A stretch of DNA of 64,000 nt from Paenibacillus foliorum (GTDB lineage: Bacteria > Bacillota > Bacilli > Paenibacillales > NBRC-103111), in contig NZ_WHOD01000055.1 of assembly GCF_013141765.1 (NCBI RefSeq), positions 1 through 64,000 of the forward strand, read 5' to 3'. The notes beneath the pieces were generated by a model. That model had not been told where the DNA came from, did no database searches, and saw only the letters and a program-made list of their open reading frames with translations. Position 1 is the first letter of the stretch. Each line of letters begins with the position of its first letter. Positions 43,974 to 52,262 of this stretch are shown here, one piece after another. The translations under genes and the position numbers were made by a program.

Positions 43974-46280
43974 TTGGCAATCGAGATTAATAAAGAGATT
44001 TCACAAGGTACGGTGGAGCAACGTATTGTTTATGAATCCGGTAATGAGATGGCTGCATATGCAGCGCACCAAATTAATTATCATATAATGGGGTATTTCC
44101 CGATTTCGCCATCGACAGAGGTCGCACAATTCCTCGATTTGATGAAAGCTAATGGACAGCATGACATCAAGTTGATTCCAGCAGACGGAGAGCATGGCTC
44201 TGCAGGCGTATGTTATGGAGCCTCGACAGCAGGCGGACGAGTTTTCAATGCAACTAGTGCAAATGGTTACTTGTACATGTTGGAGCAAATGCCTGTACAA
44301 TCCGGTACCCGTTTTCCTATGGTAATGAATCTGGTATGCCGCTCAGTATCAGGACCCTTAGACATTCACGGTGATCATTCCGACTTGTACTATGCTTTGA
44401 ATACCGGTTGGCCGATTTTAATGTGCCGTGATCCACAAGCCGTGTATGATATGAATATTTTGGCGCTTAAGCTGGCTGAAGATCCTGAGGTTAGACTGCC
44501 TGTACTGGTTGCTTCAGATGGTTACTTCACGTCACATCAGAAGCGTCGAGTGCAAACGTTTGCAAAGCGAGAGGATGTGCAGGCCTTTGTTGGCGCACAG
44601 CCGCCAATGGGCTTCCCCGATACGTTAGATCGAAACAATCCGATCACTGTGGGTCCTTACATGAACGAGCCTGATTACATCAACAATTGTTATCAACAAT
44701 CTATGGCGATGTACAATGCAGAGCATGTATACGATCGGATTCGTAAGGAGTATGCGGAATTAACTGGCCGCGATTACCCAATTCTGGATCAATACAGAAT
44801 GGAAGACGCTGAGGTTGCTGTATTCTTGATGAACTCTGCTTCAGAGATTATTAAGGACGTTGTTGATCAGCTTCGGGAGAAGGGGATCAAAGCAGGGTCG
44901 ATTGCACCGAATATGATTCGTCCTTTCCCACAAAAAGCGATTGCTGAAGCTTTGAAAAACATTAAAGCAGTTACGGTTTGTGATCGTGCAGACTCTTACG
45001 GTGGGCACGGCGGTAATATGGTTAATGAGATCAAGGCCGCTTTATTCACATTAGGCAACCATACTACGATGGTAATAAGTCGTATTTATGGACTTGGCGG
45101 TAAAGACTTCTACAATGAAGACGGTCACCAGATGTTCCAATTTGCAATTGATGCCGTTGAAAAGGGAAAAGTAGAAGTACCCTTTGATTATTACGGACAC
45201 ACGCCTGGCGATCCAGAGAAGAAGCCTAAGCGTGTACTGAATCCGATGAAATATGAAGATTTGAATACAGGTTTGATCACCGTTAAGAAGGATGAAGAAA
45301 CAGGTAAGCTGAACGTTCGCGTTCCGCCGCTGCGGGCTTTAACGAAAAAGCCTAAGAGGATTGCACCGGGACACGGAGCATGTCCAGGCTGCGGTATTTT
45401 CTCTGGACTGGAGCTGTTCTTCAAAGGAATTGAAGGCGATATCGTTGCCTTGTTCCATACGGGATGTGCGATGGTTGTAACTACCGGCTATCCATATTCG
45501 GCTCATAAAGCAACTTACATCCACAATCTGTTCCAGAACGGTGCAGCAACATTATCAGGCGTTGTAGAAATGTTCTGGGAGCGTAAGCGCAGAGGCGAGC
45601 TGGATTCCTTGAATCTTAAGGATGACTTTACATTCGTCATGATTACAGGTGACGGTGGAATGGATATCGGTATGGGGCCGGCGATCGGTGCGGCACTTCG
45701 TAATCATAAAATGATTATTTTGGAATACGATAATGAGGGTTACATGAACACTGGCGCCCAGTTATCTTACTCAACTCCGATGGGACATAGAACGTCTACC
45801 TCTAATGTTGGCTCTAAGCAAGGGGGGAAAGTGTTCCATCATAAGGACACAGCGCAAATTATGGCTGCTACTCATATTCCTTACGTATTTACAGGCTCTG
45901 AAGCGTTCCCGCAGGATCTGGTTCGTAAGGCTGCCAAAGCCCAATATTATGCTCAGAACGAAGGCCTTGTGTTTGGGAAAATTCTCATCGCATGTCCATT
46001 GAACTGGTTATCTGAGGATGAGCAGGGCTCCAATATCGTAGGGGCAGCAGTCGACTCCTGTTTCTTCCCGCTGTATGAAGTCGAGCACGGAGTAACGAAC
46101 ATAACGTACAATCCGGAAGAAAAGAGCAAGAAGGTTCCTCTCTCCGATTGGCTTGTAACGATGGGCAAAACTAAGCATATGACCAAACCGGAACATGAGG
46201 AGACTTACAAAATGTTCGAAACGGAAGTAGAACGCCGCTGGAACATGCTGAAAGCCAAGCACGTTAATGAGTTTCTATAA
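43974..46280 (+). CDS. 2-oxoacid:ferredoxin oxidoreductase, fused alpha-beta subunit
   Basis: A 768-residue TPP-dependent enzyme. The N-terminal alpha part (about 1-430) begins GNEMAAYAAHQINYHIMGYFP, with DIHGDHSDLYY and a C-terminal transketolase-like domain. The beta part (about 465-768) has GACPGCGIF and a third Cys in HTGCAMV for a [4Fe-4S] cluster. It also has the TPP motif GDGGMDIGMGPAIGAALRNH with EYDNEGYMNTG. The reaction is oxidative decarboxylation of a 2-oxoacid (pyruvate or branched-chain; undecided) to acyl-CoA. The TTG at 43974 lies 8 nt after GAAAGGTGG. Confidence 0.88.
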   Translation: MAIEINKEISQGTVEQRIVYESGNEMAAYAAHQINYHIMGYFPISPSTEVAQFLDLMKANGQHDIKLIPADGEHGSAGVCYGASTAGGRVFNATSANGYLYMLEQMPVQSGTRFPMVMNLVCRSVSGPLDIHGDHSDLYYALNTGWPILMCRDPQAVYDMNILALKLAEDPEVRLPVLVASDGYFTSHQKRRVQTFAKREDVQAFVGAQPPMGFPDTLDRNNPITVGPYMNEPDYINNCYQQSMAMYNAEHVYDRIRKEYAELTGRDYPILDQYRMEDAEVAVFLMNSASEIIKDVVDQLREKGIKAGSIAPNMIRPFPQKAIAEALKNIKAVTVCDRADSYGGHGGNMVNEIKAALFTLGNHTTMVISRIYGLGGKDFYNEDGHQMFQFAIDAVEKGKVEVPFDYYGHTPGDPEKKPKRVLNPMKYEDLNTGLITVKKDEETGKLNVRVPPLRALTKKPKRIAPGHGACPGCGIFSGLELFFKGIEGDIVALFHTGCAMVVTTGYPYSAHKATYIHNLFQNGAATLSGVVEMFWERKRRGELDSLNLKDDFTFVMITGDGGMDIGMGPAIGAALRNHKMIILEYDNEGYMNTGAQLSYSTPMGHRTSTSNVGSKQGGKVFHHKDTAQIMAATHIPYVFTGSEAFPQDLVRKAAKAQYYAQNEGLVFGKILIACPLNWLSEDEQGSNIVGAAVDSCFFPLYEVEHGVTNITYNPEEKSKKVPLSDWLVTMGKTKHMTKPEHEETYKMFETEVERRWNMLKAKHVNEFL

Positions 46281-46324
46281 AATTTGGTCAAATGCATAGC
46301 AGCATCATTGATTACAATAGAAAC

Positions 46325-46358
46325 AAAGGTACCATCTCCGATGGAGATGGTACCTTTT
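46325..46358 (+). terminator. Rho-independent terminator of the oxidoreductase operon
   Basis: Perfect stem AAAGGTACCATCTCC / GGAGATGGTACCTTTT. Confidence 0.9.
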
Positions 46359-46389
46359 CACCTTTTTATAGGAAGTGGAGGAAAAGCAA

Positions 46390-46692
46390 TTGCCTTTCGT
46401 ATTAAAGAATAAGGAGTCGAACCAGCTTTATACCTGCACAATGGTTAATGGATATAAGCTCGCTTATTATGGTACTAAATATTGGGATTACGAGGATGAT
46501 GCGTCAGAAGGTATGCTTCCGTTTCTAGAGTCCCAATCCATTGAAGACATTAAGCAATGGGAGCTTCTGGAGCTTACGGAAAATCAACTCAAAATGTGTA
46601 ACGTTAAGCTTAAGAACGATCCGCGGATGTCGTTGTACTGGGATGAAGCAAGTCGTTCGATTCGAGTAAATGCTTCTCTGTCAGAATCGTGA
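46390..46692 (+). CDS. Hypothetical protein overlapping the end of udk
   Basis: A 100-residue acidic protein (LPFVLKNKESNQLYTCTMVN, YYGTKYWDYEDDASEG, EDIKQWELLELTENQLKMCNV). I do not recognise the family. TTG start at 46390, 8 nt after GGAGG. Its last 83 bases overlap, tail to tail, with the 3' end of udk. Both frames look genuine, so the two mRNAs would be antisense at their ends. Confidence 0.7.
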   Translation: MPFVLKNKESNQLYTCTMVNGYKLAYYGTKYWDYEDDASEGMLPFLESQSIEDIKQWELLELTENQLKMCNVKLKNDPRMSLYWDEASRSIRVNASLSES

Positions 46693-47269
46693 GCAGGTTA
46701 ATGCCGACTTCATTATGTCCGCCTTCGGGGATGATGATGTCGGCATATTTTTTGGAAGGCTCAATAAAGGCTTCGTGCATCGGTTTTACAGTTGACATAT
46801 ATTGCTCATATACCGATTGAACCGAACGGCCTCTTTCTTGAATGTCACGCAGCACGCGGCGTAAAATTCGTACATCGGGGTCCGTGTCAACAAACACCTT
46901 AATATCCAACATATTTCGAATTGGCTCATCAGATAAAACGTGCAGACCTTCCAAAATTATGATTGGATTAGGAAGAAGCTCTAGGGTACGGGTAGAACGT
47001 GAATGAGTAGAGAAATCGTATGTAGGAGATAGAGTAGTGGTCATCTGCTTTAATTCATTTAATTGCTGCAGCAGCAAATCATTGTCAAAGGCTAAAGGGT
47101 GATCATAATTGATCTTCTCACGTTGGTTAAACTCCATATCGGCATGGTCTTTATAATAATTGTCCTGTGAAATAAAAGTTATTTGTTCATTTCCAAGCTT
47201 TTCAATGATGGACCGAGCTACGGTTGTTTTACCGGATCCGGTTCCTCCTGCTATACCGATAATAAGCAT
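46610..47269 (-). CDS. udk: Uridine kinase
   Basis: A 219-residue P-loop nucleoside kinase. Walker A GIAGGTGSGKTT is at residues 5-16, followed by ISQDNYYKDH, REKINYDHPLAFD, and IILEGLHVLSD. RRVLRDIQERGRSVQSVYEQY is the lid, and PSKKYADIIIPEGG is at the end. It phosphorylates uridine and cytidine. The ATG at 47269 is 14 nt from AGGAGG, a long spacing, but no closer start exists. The C-terminus overlaps the convergent gene by 83 bp. Confidence 0.9.
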   Translation of the reverse strand: MLIIGIAGGTGSGKTTVARSIIEKLGNEQITFISQDNYYKDHADMEFNQREKINYDHPLAFDNDLLLQQLNELKQMTTTLSPTYDFSTHSRSTRTLELLPNPIIILEGLHVLSDEPIRNMLDIKVFVDTDPDVRILRRVLRDIQERGRSVQSVYEQYMSTVKPMHEAFIEPSKKYADIIIPEGGHNEVGINLLTILTEKHLLESNDLLHPSTTTSADRS

Positions 47270-47483
47270 AATTGTTATTAGGACCTCCTGCTGAAAGCTG
47301 CTATTAAGCTTCAATTCCAGTATTGTAGCATAATCGCTGTGGGAACTCTAGAATGGAAGAATGGAAATGTGGCGGATAGGTAGGGTTTATGGTATGCTCT
47401 TGAACAAGCACCCCCCATCCTGCAAGCTTTATGCTTACGAAGCCAGCCTTCTATGGAAAGCTTATTCAATGCTTACGAGGTTA

Positions 47484-47511
47484 GTTTCGCTACAACGAAA
47501 CTCTCAGGAGG
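47484..47511 (+). repeat. Hairpin plus Shine-Dalgarno dispersed element, copy 4
   Basis: Arms GTTTCG and CGAAAC (47484-47501) are followed by TCTCAGGAGG, the ribosome binding site of the next gene. AATGCTTACGAGG lies just upstream, and a second TTATGCTTACGAAGC half-copy is at about 47430. Confidence 0.6.
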
Positions 47512-47520
47512 TAATAGAAC

Positions 47521-47913
47521 ATGAATGAAAATTTTATTGCTATTAAGACGTTTCAAGGAGAGCTGAAGCTTTCTCATAAGAAGGGAGACTTCGGTATCAC
47601 CGTATCTACTAAGGAATTAATTTATCAAAAGCCCCATGCCAATTATCATATCAAGCTGGAGGATATCATTAGTATTGTCCCGTCTGACAACAGTAGTATT
47701 AAAGCGATCACCTTTCACAACCGCCGCTCTTCCGGCGAAGAAGTCATTAAAATGTCCTCCGGAAGTCCACATTACCGTATCTATGTTCGTAGCGCTGTCC
47801 TTCATAACCGCAGCGGAATATTCACTATGGGGGCAGCCCAGTTTATATTGCCCATCCATAATGAGCTGCTAATGGCGATCTCCAAATACGGCGGGTTAAG
47901 TGCGGTTATCTAA
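47521..47913 (+). CDS. Hypothetical protein
   Basis: A 130-residue, beta-rich soluble protein. The order of strands (FIAIKTFQGELKLSHKKGDFG, ELIYQKPHANYHIKLEDIISI, SIKAITFHNRR, HYRIYVRSAVLHNRSG) and a C-terminal helix resemble a PH/GRAM-type fold, but this is a guess. AGGAGG lies 9 nt before the ATG as part of the hairpin element. Stands alone between udk and an MFS gene; a terminator follows. Confidence 0.7.
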   Translation: MNENFIAIKTFQGELKLSHKKGDFGITVSTKELIYQKPHANYHIKLEDIISIVPSDNSSIKAITFHNRRSSGEEVIKMSSGSPHYRIYVRSAVLHNRSGIFTMGAAQFILPIHNELLMAISKYGGLSAVI

Positions 47914-47936
47914 ATAATAGTACTCCAAAGGTACTA

Positions 47937-47975
47937 AAAGCGTTTGTTTCCTTCTTAGGGCAGACGTTTTTTTTT
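47937..47975 (+). terminator. Rho-independent terminator
   Basis: AGCGTTTG/CAGACGTT imperfect stem followed by nine T. Confidence 0.65.
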
Positions 47976-48065
47976 GTGCACATTTTGCTGGATTTATGAT
48001 AATCTGGATCTATTGCGTGTAAATGTCAGGAATCGAAATGGCAAAGAAGGGGTGAGGATTTTACA

Positions 48066-49406
48066 ATGGCAGTTGAAGCATCAACAGCAGTTCGCGTGGC
48101 GGCCAAAAGTAAGCTGCCGGTAATGATCAGTATAGTACTGGCTATGCTGGTGGCATCGATGGATACAACAATAGCTAATACAACGATGCCAGTTATCGCC
48201 AAGGAGTTAGGCAATTTTAACTTGTATGCGTGGAGCTTCGCCTCATACATGATCATGTCCACGGTCATTGCACCTGTGGCAGGTAGAATATCGGACTTGT
48301 ATGGCAGAAAGACTATTTTCGGTGCGGGAATCATTTTGTTTTTACTTGGGTCAATCTTGTGCGGCTTCGCTAATTCCATGGTGCAGTTAGTTATTTATCG
48401 TGCAGTTCAAGGTATTGGGGCAGGAGTGATGATGCCATTCCCTTCCATTATTGCAGGTGATTTGTTTGCAGTGGAGAAGAGAGGCAAGATTCAAGCGCTT
48501 TTTACAGCTATGTGGGGATTATCGGCCATATTGGCACCTATGCTGGGCGCTTTTTTCGTTGAGTATGCGAATTGGCGTTGGATCTTTTTTATTAACATTC
48601 CGATATGTCTAGTTTCATTCGTTTTATTATCTGCTTATAAAGAGGTGTATGAACCAAAGAAATCCAAGGTGGATGTTTTCGGAGCTTTAATTTTCGCGGT
48701 AGGGGTCAGCTTATTGCTGCTTACAACGATAGTCGAGCAATACACTTATTCCTATGGTATAGCCGGAGTCGCCGTAATGTTCGGGTTTTACTTATATGAG
48801 AAAAACCATGTATCACCGATTGTCCCGCTAACTTTATTCCGCAATAAGCCATTTGCGTGGATGAAGGTGAATACTTTCCTGGCTTGTGTCTCCTTGTTTG
48901 GAACATCCAGTTTTTTACCGTTGTTTTTACAAGAGGAAGGGTATTCCTTGTTTATTAGCGGGGTTGCGTTGCTTGGAATGTCATTCGGGTGGATGGCCGT
49001 ATCGGTGCCGGCAGGCAAATGGATTATGTGTTATGGCTATTCGAAATTAATTATTTCAGGGAATATCCTCTTAGTGGCGTCAGGATTGTTTCTGCTTATG
49101 TTAAAACAGGGTTCAGGCTTCTGGTTTGCATTCCTGGCGATGGTAATACAAGGTCTAGCCTTCGGTTTAATCTTTACGGTTTCTACAATTGGTTCCCAGC
49201 AGCTTGTCGAGCCTCATCAAAAAGGGGTTGCGACTTCGATTCAGTTGTTTTCTTCAAACATTGGAACGGCTATTGGGGTCACGGTTATGGGAGCCATTCT
49301 AGCTAAAACAAGCAGCTTCTATGCAGGCTTTGAACATTTATTTCTGTATGGTTTTATCGGCTGCTTGTTGGCTTTTGCTTCTTCTTTTATGATTCGTAAA
49401 GTTTAA
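48066..49406 (+). CDS. MFS drug exporter, DHA2/EmrB-QacA type
   Basis: A 446-residue multi-pass transporter, 12-14 predicted helices. Motif D1-like ASMDTTIANTTMPVIA is in TM1, motif A is GRISDLYGRKTIFG, motif B is YRAVQGIGAGVMMP, and motif C-like GLSAILAPMLGAFFVEY lies in TM5, all of the DHA2 multidrug family. Drug specificity is unknown. AAGGGGTGAGG lies before the ATG. Confidence 0.88.
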   Translation: MAVEASTAVRVAAKSKLPVMISIVLAMLVASMDTTIANTTMPVIAKELGNFNLYAWSFASYMIMSTVIAPVAGRISDLYGRKTIFGAGIILFLLGSILCGFANSMVQLVIYRAVQGIGAGVMMPFPSIIAGDLFAVEKRGKIQALFTAMWGLSAILAPMLGAFFVEYANWRWIFFINIPICLVSFVLLSAYKEVYEPKKSKVDVFGALIFAVGVSLLLLTTIVEQYTYSYGIAGVAVMFGFYLYEKNHVSPIVPLTLFRNKPFAWMKVNTFLACVSLFGTSSFLPLFLQEEGYSLFISGVALLGMSFGWMAVSVPAGKWIMCYGYSKLIISGNILLVASGLFLLMLKQGSGFWFAFLAMVIQGLAFGLIFTVSTIGSQQLVEPHQKGVATSIQLFSSNIGTAIGVTVMGAILAKTSSFYAGFEHLFLYGFIGCLLAFASSFMIRKV

Positions 49407-49420
49407 TAAGTTCGGTGAAA

Positions 49421-49446
49421 TGAAGGGCAGCCTCGGCTGTCTTTCA
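49421..49446 (+). terminator. Terminator after the MFS gene
   Basis: TGAAGGGCAGCC/GGCTGTCTTTCA stem; the U-run is short. Confidence 0.6.
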
Positions 49447-49469
49447 TTGTATATAGAGGAGAGATGAGC

Positions 49470-49614
49470 ATGGACTATAAGATGAATATATCACTAACGG
49501 TAGTTCCGATTGGTAAAAAAGGGTAGTTCCAGCTTAGCTGACACCACCCGCAAACGTATGGATAAAAATAAAACGAGTTCTCCAAGACTGGAGAGCTTCT
49601 TTATTTTGAAGTGA
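49470..49614 (+). pseudogene. Broken and truncated thiamine-binding-like (DUF77/MTH1187) gene
   Basis: Good ribosome binding site (AGAGGAGAG) and ATG at 49464 or 49470, then MDYKMNISLTVVPIGKKG and a TAG at 49526. Removing one A from the six-A run restores the frame to TGA at 49614 and continues GSSSLADTTRK. The start ISLTVVPIG followed by a GS-rich stretch resembles the N-terminus of YqgV/MTH1187 proteins (usually about 95 residues). The second half is missing and runs into a terminator, so it is degraded rather than a sequence error alone. Family call is tentative. Confidence 0.45.
49575..49596. terminator. Bidirectional terminator between MFS/pseudogene and glnS
   Basis: TTCTCCA/TGGAGAG stem; T-rich on both strands (minus: CGTTTTATTTTT). 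Confidence 0.6.
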
Positions 49615-49648
49615 AACTATAATTATAGGTTCTGCATAGAGCAGGGGC

Positions 49649-51337
49649 TCATTTTTTGTTCCAAGTATCTTTCAACGGCACGATGCGATTAAAAACGAGC
49701 CTATCATCGGTAGTGAACTTCGTATCTACGCAAAAGTAGCCATGGCGGAAAAATTGGAATTTTTGCGCCATACGCGAATCTTCGACAAAAGGCTCCAACA
49801 AAACGTCCTTTACGATAACCATCGATTTCGGGTTGATCCTATCCGTCCAATTCTGGATGTCGTCCTTCGGAATCGGAATATCCTCCTCCTCCAGCAGCAG
49901 CTTCTCATATAGATGAACGTCAGCTTTTACCGCGTGTTCCGCAGAGACCCAATGAATCGTCCCTTTCACTTTACGACCCGTAAATCCGCTACCGCTCTTT
50001 GTGAGCACATCATACGTGCAGCGAAGCTCCGTAATTTCACCTGTTTCCGGGTCTTTGATCACTTCCTCGCACTTGATGAAATACGCACCCTTCAGCCTTA
50101 CCTCGGCATTCAGGCTCAGTCGGTGAAAGCCTTTAGTAGGCAATTCCATAAAATCGTCCCGCTCGATATAAATAGTTTTGGAGAAATTAACTTTTCTTTT
50201 CCCTAACGCCTCGTTTTCGCTGTTGTTTTCAATCTCTAGCGCCTCAAAGTCAACATCCGGGTAGTTGGTAATGATAACCTTCAAGGGATGTAGAACAGCC
50301 ATGACGCAAATTGTTGTTGCTTTTAGATCCTGTCTAAGGGAATGGTCCAGTAACGAGATATCTACCGTGCTTTGGGTTCGGATACTGCCAATCTCCTCGA
50401 TAAAGCGTCGTATGCTTTCTGGCGTGAAGCCTCTTCTTCTTAAGCCACTGAGTGTAGGAAGCCTGGGGTCATCCCAGCCGTCTACGTAACCCCCTTCTGC
50501 CAGCTGTCTCAAAAACCGTTTGCTTGTAACAACTCCTGTTAAGCTCAACCGACCAAACTCTCTTTGCCGCGGCGGCTCAGAGAACCCAAGCTCCTTTAAT
50601 ACCCAGTCGTATAAGGGGCGGTGGTCTTTGAATTCAATTGAACATAAAGAATAGGTGATGTCCTCTATCGCATCTTGAATAGGATGAGCAAAGTCGTACA
50701 GGGGATAGACGCACCAGTCATTTCCCGTTCTATAATGCTCAGCGTGGATAATTCGATAAATGACAGGATCACGCAGGTTTAAATTGGGCGAGCTCATATC
50801 GATTTTGGCGCGAACAACCTTTGAGAGGGCAGGATAGACGCCATTTTTCATTTTTGCAAAAAGCTCCAGATTTTCCTCGACAGATCGGTTTCTATAAGGG
50901 CTGTTTCTGCCCGGTTCAGCCAAAGTCCCTCGATGCTCGGTTATTTCCTCTGGTGCCAAATCACACACATAGGCTTTTCCATGCTTGATCAATTTGACGG
51001 CTGCGTTATATATTTCTTCAGAGTAATCCGAGCCGTAGTAGATATGTTTTCCCGGATCATACCCGAGCCACTTGATATCTTCAATAATCGCATTTACATA
51101 CTCGATATCCTCCTTAAGGGGATTCGTATCGTCAAAGCGTAAATGAAATGTGCCATTAAACCTTTGAGCAATTGTATAATTCGTGTGTATGGCGTAGGCG
51201 CTCCCTATATGAAGATAGCCATTGGGCTCGGGTGGAAATCGCGTGCACATGTCCCTGCCGAAAGGTCTAGCCTCAAGCTCCTCACAGATAAGCCTACATA
51301 AAAAGTTTTCGGTTGGATGCTCCTTCTCATAATCCAA
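49649..51337 (-). CDS. glnS: Glutaminyl-tRNA synthetase
   Basis: A 562-residue class Ib synthetase. TRFPPEPNGYLHIGSAYAI contains the HIGH motif. FDDTNPLKEDIEYVNAI and the GlnRS-specific catalytic middle (DWCVYPLYDFAHPIQDAIEDITYSLCSIEF) follow, and VTSKRFL is the KMSKS loop. A C-terminal beta-barrel anticodon-binding domain follows. It charges tRNA-Gln directly. Most Bacilli make Gln-tRNA through GluRS and GatCAB, so GlnRS is an added, probably transferred, gene. TTG start at 51337 behind AGGAGGAG; expressed from a T-box leader. Confidence 0.92.
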   Translation of the reverse strand: MDYEKEHPTENFLCRLICEELEARPFGRDMCTRFPPEPNGYLHIGSAYAIHTNYTIAQRFNGTFHLRFDDTNPLKEDIEYVNAIIEDIKWLGYDPGKHIYYGSDYSEEIYNAAVKLIKHGKAYVCDLAPEEITEHRGTLAEPGRNSPYRNRSVEENLELFAKMKNGVYPALSKVVRAKIDMSSPNLNLRDPVIYRIIHAEHYRTGNDWCVYPLYDFAHPIQDAIEDITYSLCSIEFKDHRPLYDWVLKELGFSEPPRQREFGRLSLTGVVTSKRFLRQLAEGGYVDGWDDPRLPTLSGLRRRGFTPESIRRFIEEIGSIRTQSTVDISLLDHSLRQDLKATTICVMAVLHPLKVIITNYPDVDFEALEIENNSENEALGKRKVNFSKTIYIERDDFMELPTKGFHRLSLNAEVRLKGAYFIKCEEVIKDPETGEITELRCTYDVLTKSGSGFTGRKVKGTIHWVSAEHAVKADVHLYEKLLLEEEDIPIPKDDIQNWTDRINPKSMVIVKDVLLEPFVEDSRMAQKFQFFRHGYFCVDTKFTTDDRLVFNRIVPLKDTWNKK

Positions 51338-51380
51338 TGTCGACTCCTCCTAATGAACGTGATAAGTGGTAAATCAGCAC

Positions 51381-51667
51381 AAAAAAAACCTCACCTCCAA
51401 GACCTCAAGTCTTGGGGACGAAATTTTCGCGGTACCACCCCAGATTCATTAATATGTCGCCATATTAACCTCTTCAAGTACGGCATTGCAGGCAATGCTT
51501 ATACTCTAGCTCTGTAACGGGAGCTCCCGTCACGCAATCCCCAAGGAGGTTCCTGCATGCTGCTCAGAGACTTGGTTCGGGAGGAAACTCTTTGCTCCTT
51601 TTCAGCTACCGGAGCTCTCTGTGCAAGAACGTTTTTCCCTACTCTTCTCATCATTGCGTTTGAATAT
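51381..51667 (-). ncRNA. T-box riboswitch (glnS leader)
   Basis: Minus-strand T-box core GGGGTGGTACCGCG (about 51445-51430) is followed by a terminator with CCAAGAC/GTCTTGG stem and eight T (51420-51381). In Stem I, GAGA pairs with TCTC and GGGA with TCCC around an AGTA/GAA loop-E motif. The loop reads GAACCAAG. By the usual GAA-XYZ register the specifier is CCA; shifted by one it is CAA (Gln), which fits the gene. Confidence 0.88.
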
Positions 51668-51673
51668 TTCCCA

Positions 51674-51703
51674 ATTATAACAAATCATTCTCTTTTTTGT
51701 AAA
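51674..51703 (-). promoter_or_regulatory. Promoter of the glnS T-box transcript
   Basis: TTTACA (51703-51698), 18-bp spacer, TATAAT (51679-51674) on the minus strand. Confidence 0.65.
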
Positions 51704-51734
51704 CTGTGGTGATGTGATGAATGAAGCAAGTAAG

Positions 51735-52064
51735 CTATTTGTTAGCTCGCATTAGAAGAAAAGTGATTAAATACGCAAGAGAGTTTACGCCAAAAAGAGC
51801 AAATATTCCGGGTGTAAGGGTAAAATACAGACTTACTGGTATTGACCAGATAAACGAAACTATCATTAATGCTCTCTGCTGGAGAATCGCAGAAAGGATC
51901 GCTAAACAAGCTGGGAGACACAACATTATGAATGTTATAAGGGCCGCATCCGGTTCAAAGCGATTGGAATAAGGGTTAACAAAACTGAATATGCACCAAA
52001 GTATCATTGAAATAATGCCTGCGGTTATCCCCAGGATGGACGATATTTTTGACCATTTAATCAT
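51735..52064 (-). CDS. Small hypothetical membrane protein
   Basis: A 109-residue protein with four hydrophobic segments (about residues 7-28, 44-64, 70-88, 89-107) and few charged loops. No recognised family. The ATG at 52064 lies 6-7 nt after GGGGG. It ends just upstream of the glnS promoter, on the same strand. A plus-strand ORF across the same region is rejected because this one has the coherent membrane pattern. Confidence 0.65.
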   Translation of the reverse strand: MIKWSKISSILGITAGIISMILWCIFSFVNPYSNRFEPDAALITFIMLCLPACLAILSAILQQRALMIVSFIWSIPVSLYFTLTPGIFALFGVNSLAYLITFLLMRANK

Positions 52065-52262
52065 AAGCAACCCCCTATGAAGAAATTCGATAAACGTTAG
52101 CGCAACTTTTACATAAACTCTCAGAATATTTTAAAAATAAATCCATTGTGTTCTCGTTATACATGTTTAATTTGCGTTATTTCGGGGGACTTTAAAATCG
52201 ATTAAGCTATACATACAGATCGAGAAGACGATCGCAAGCAACTAAATAGGAGGGTCTTACAA

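Noticed and set aside
51721..51972. 83-codon plus-strand basic ORF
   Set aside because: It lies opposite a coherent four-helix membrane protein with a good ribosome binding site, lacks its own ribosome binding site and is the expected antisense shadow of hydrophobic codons.
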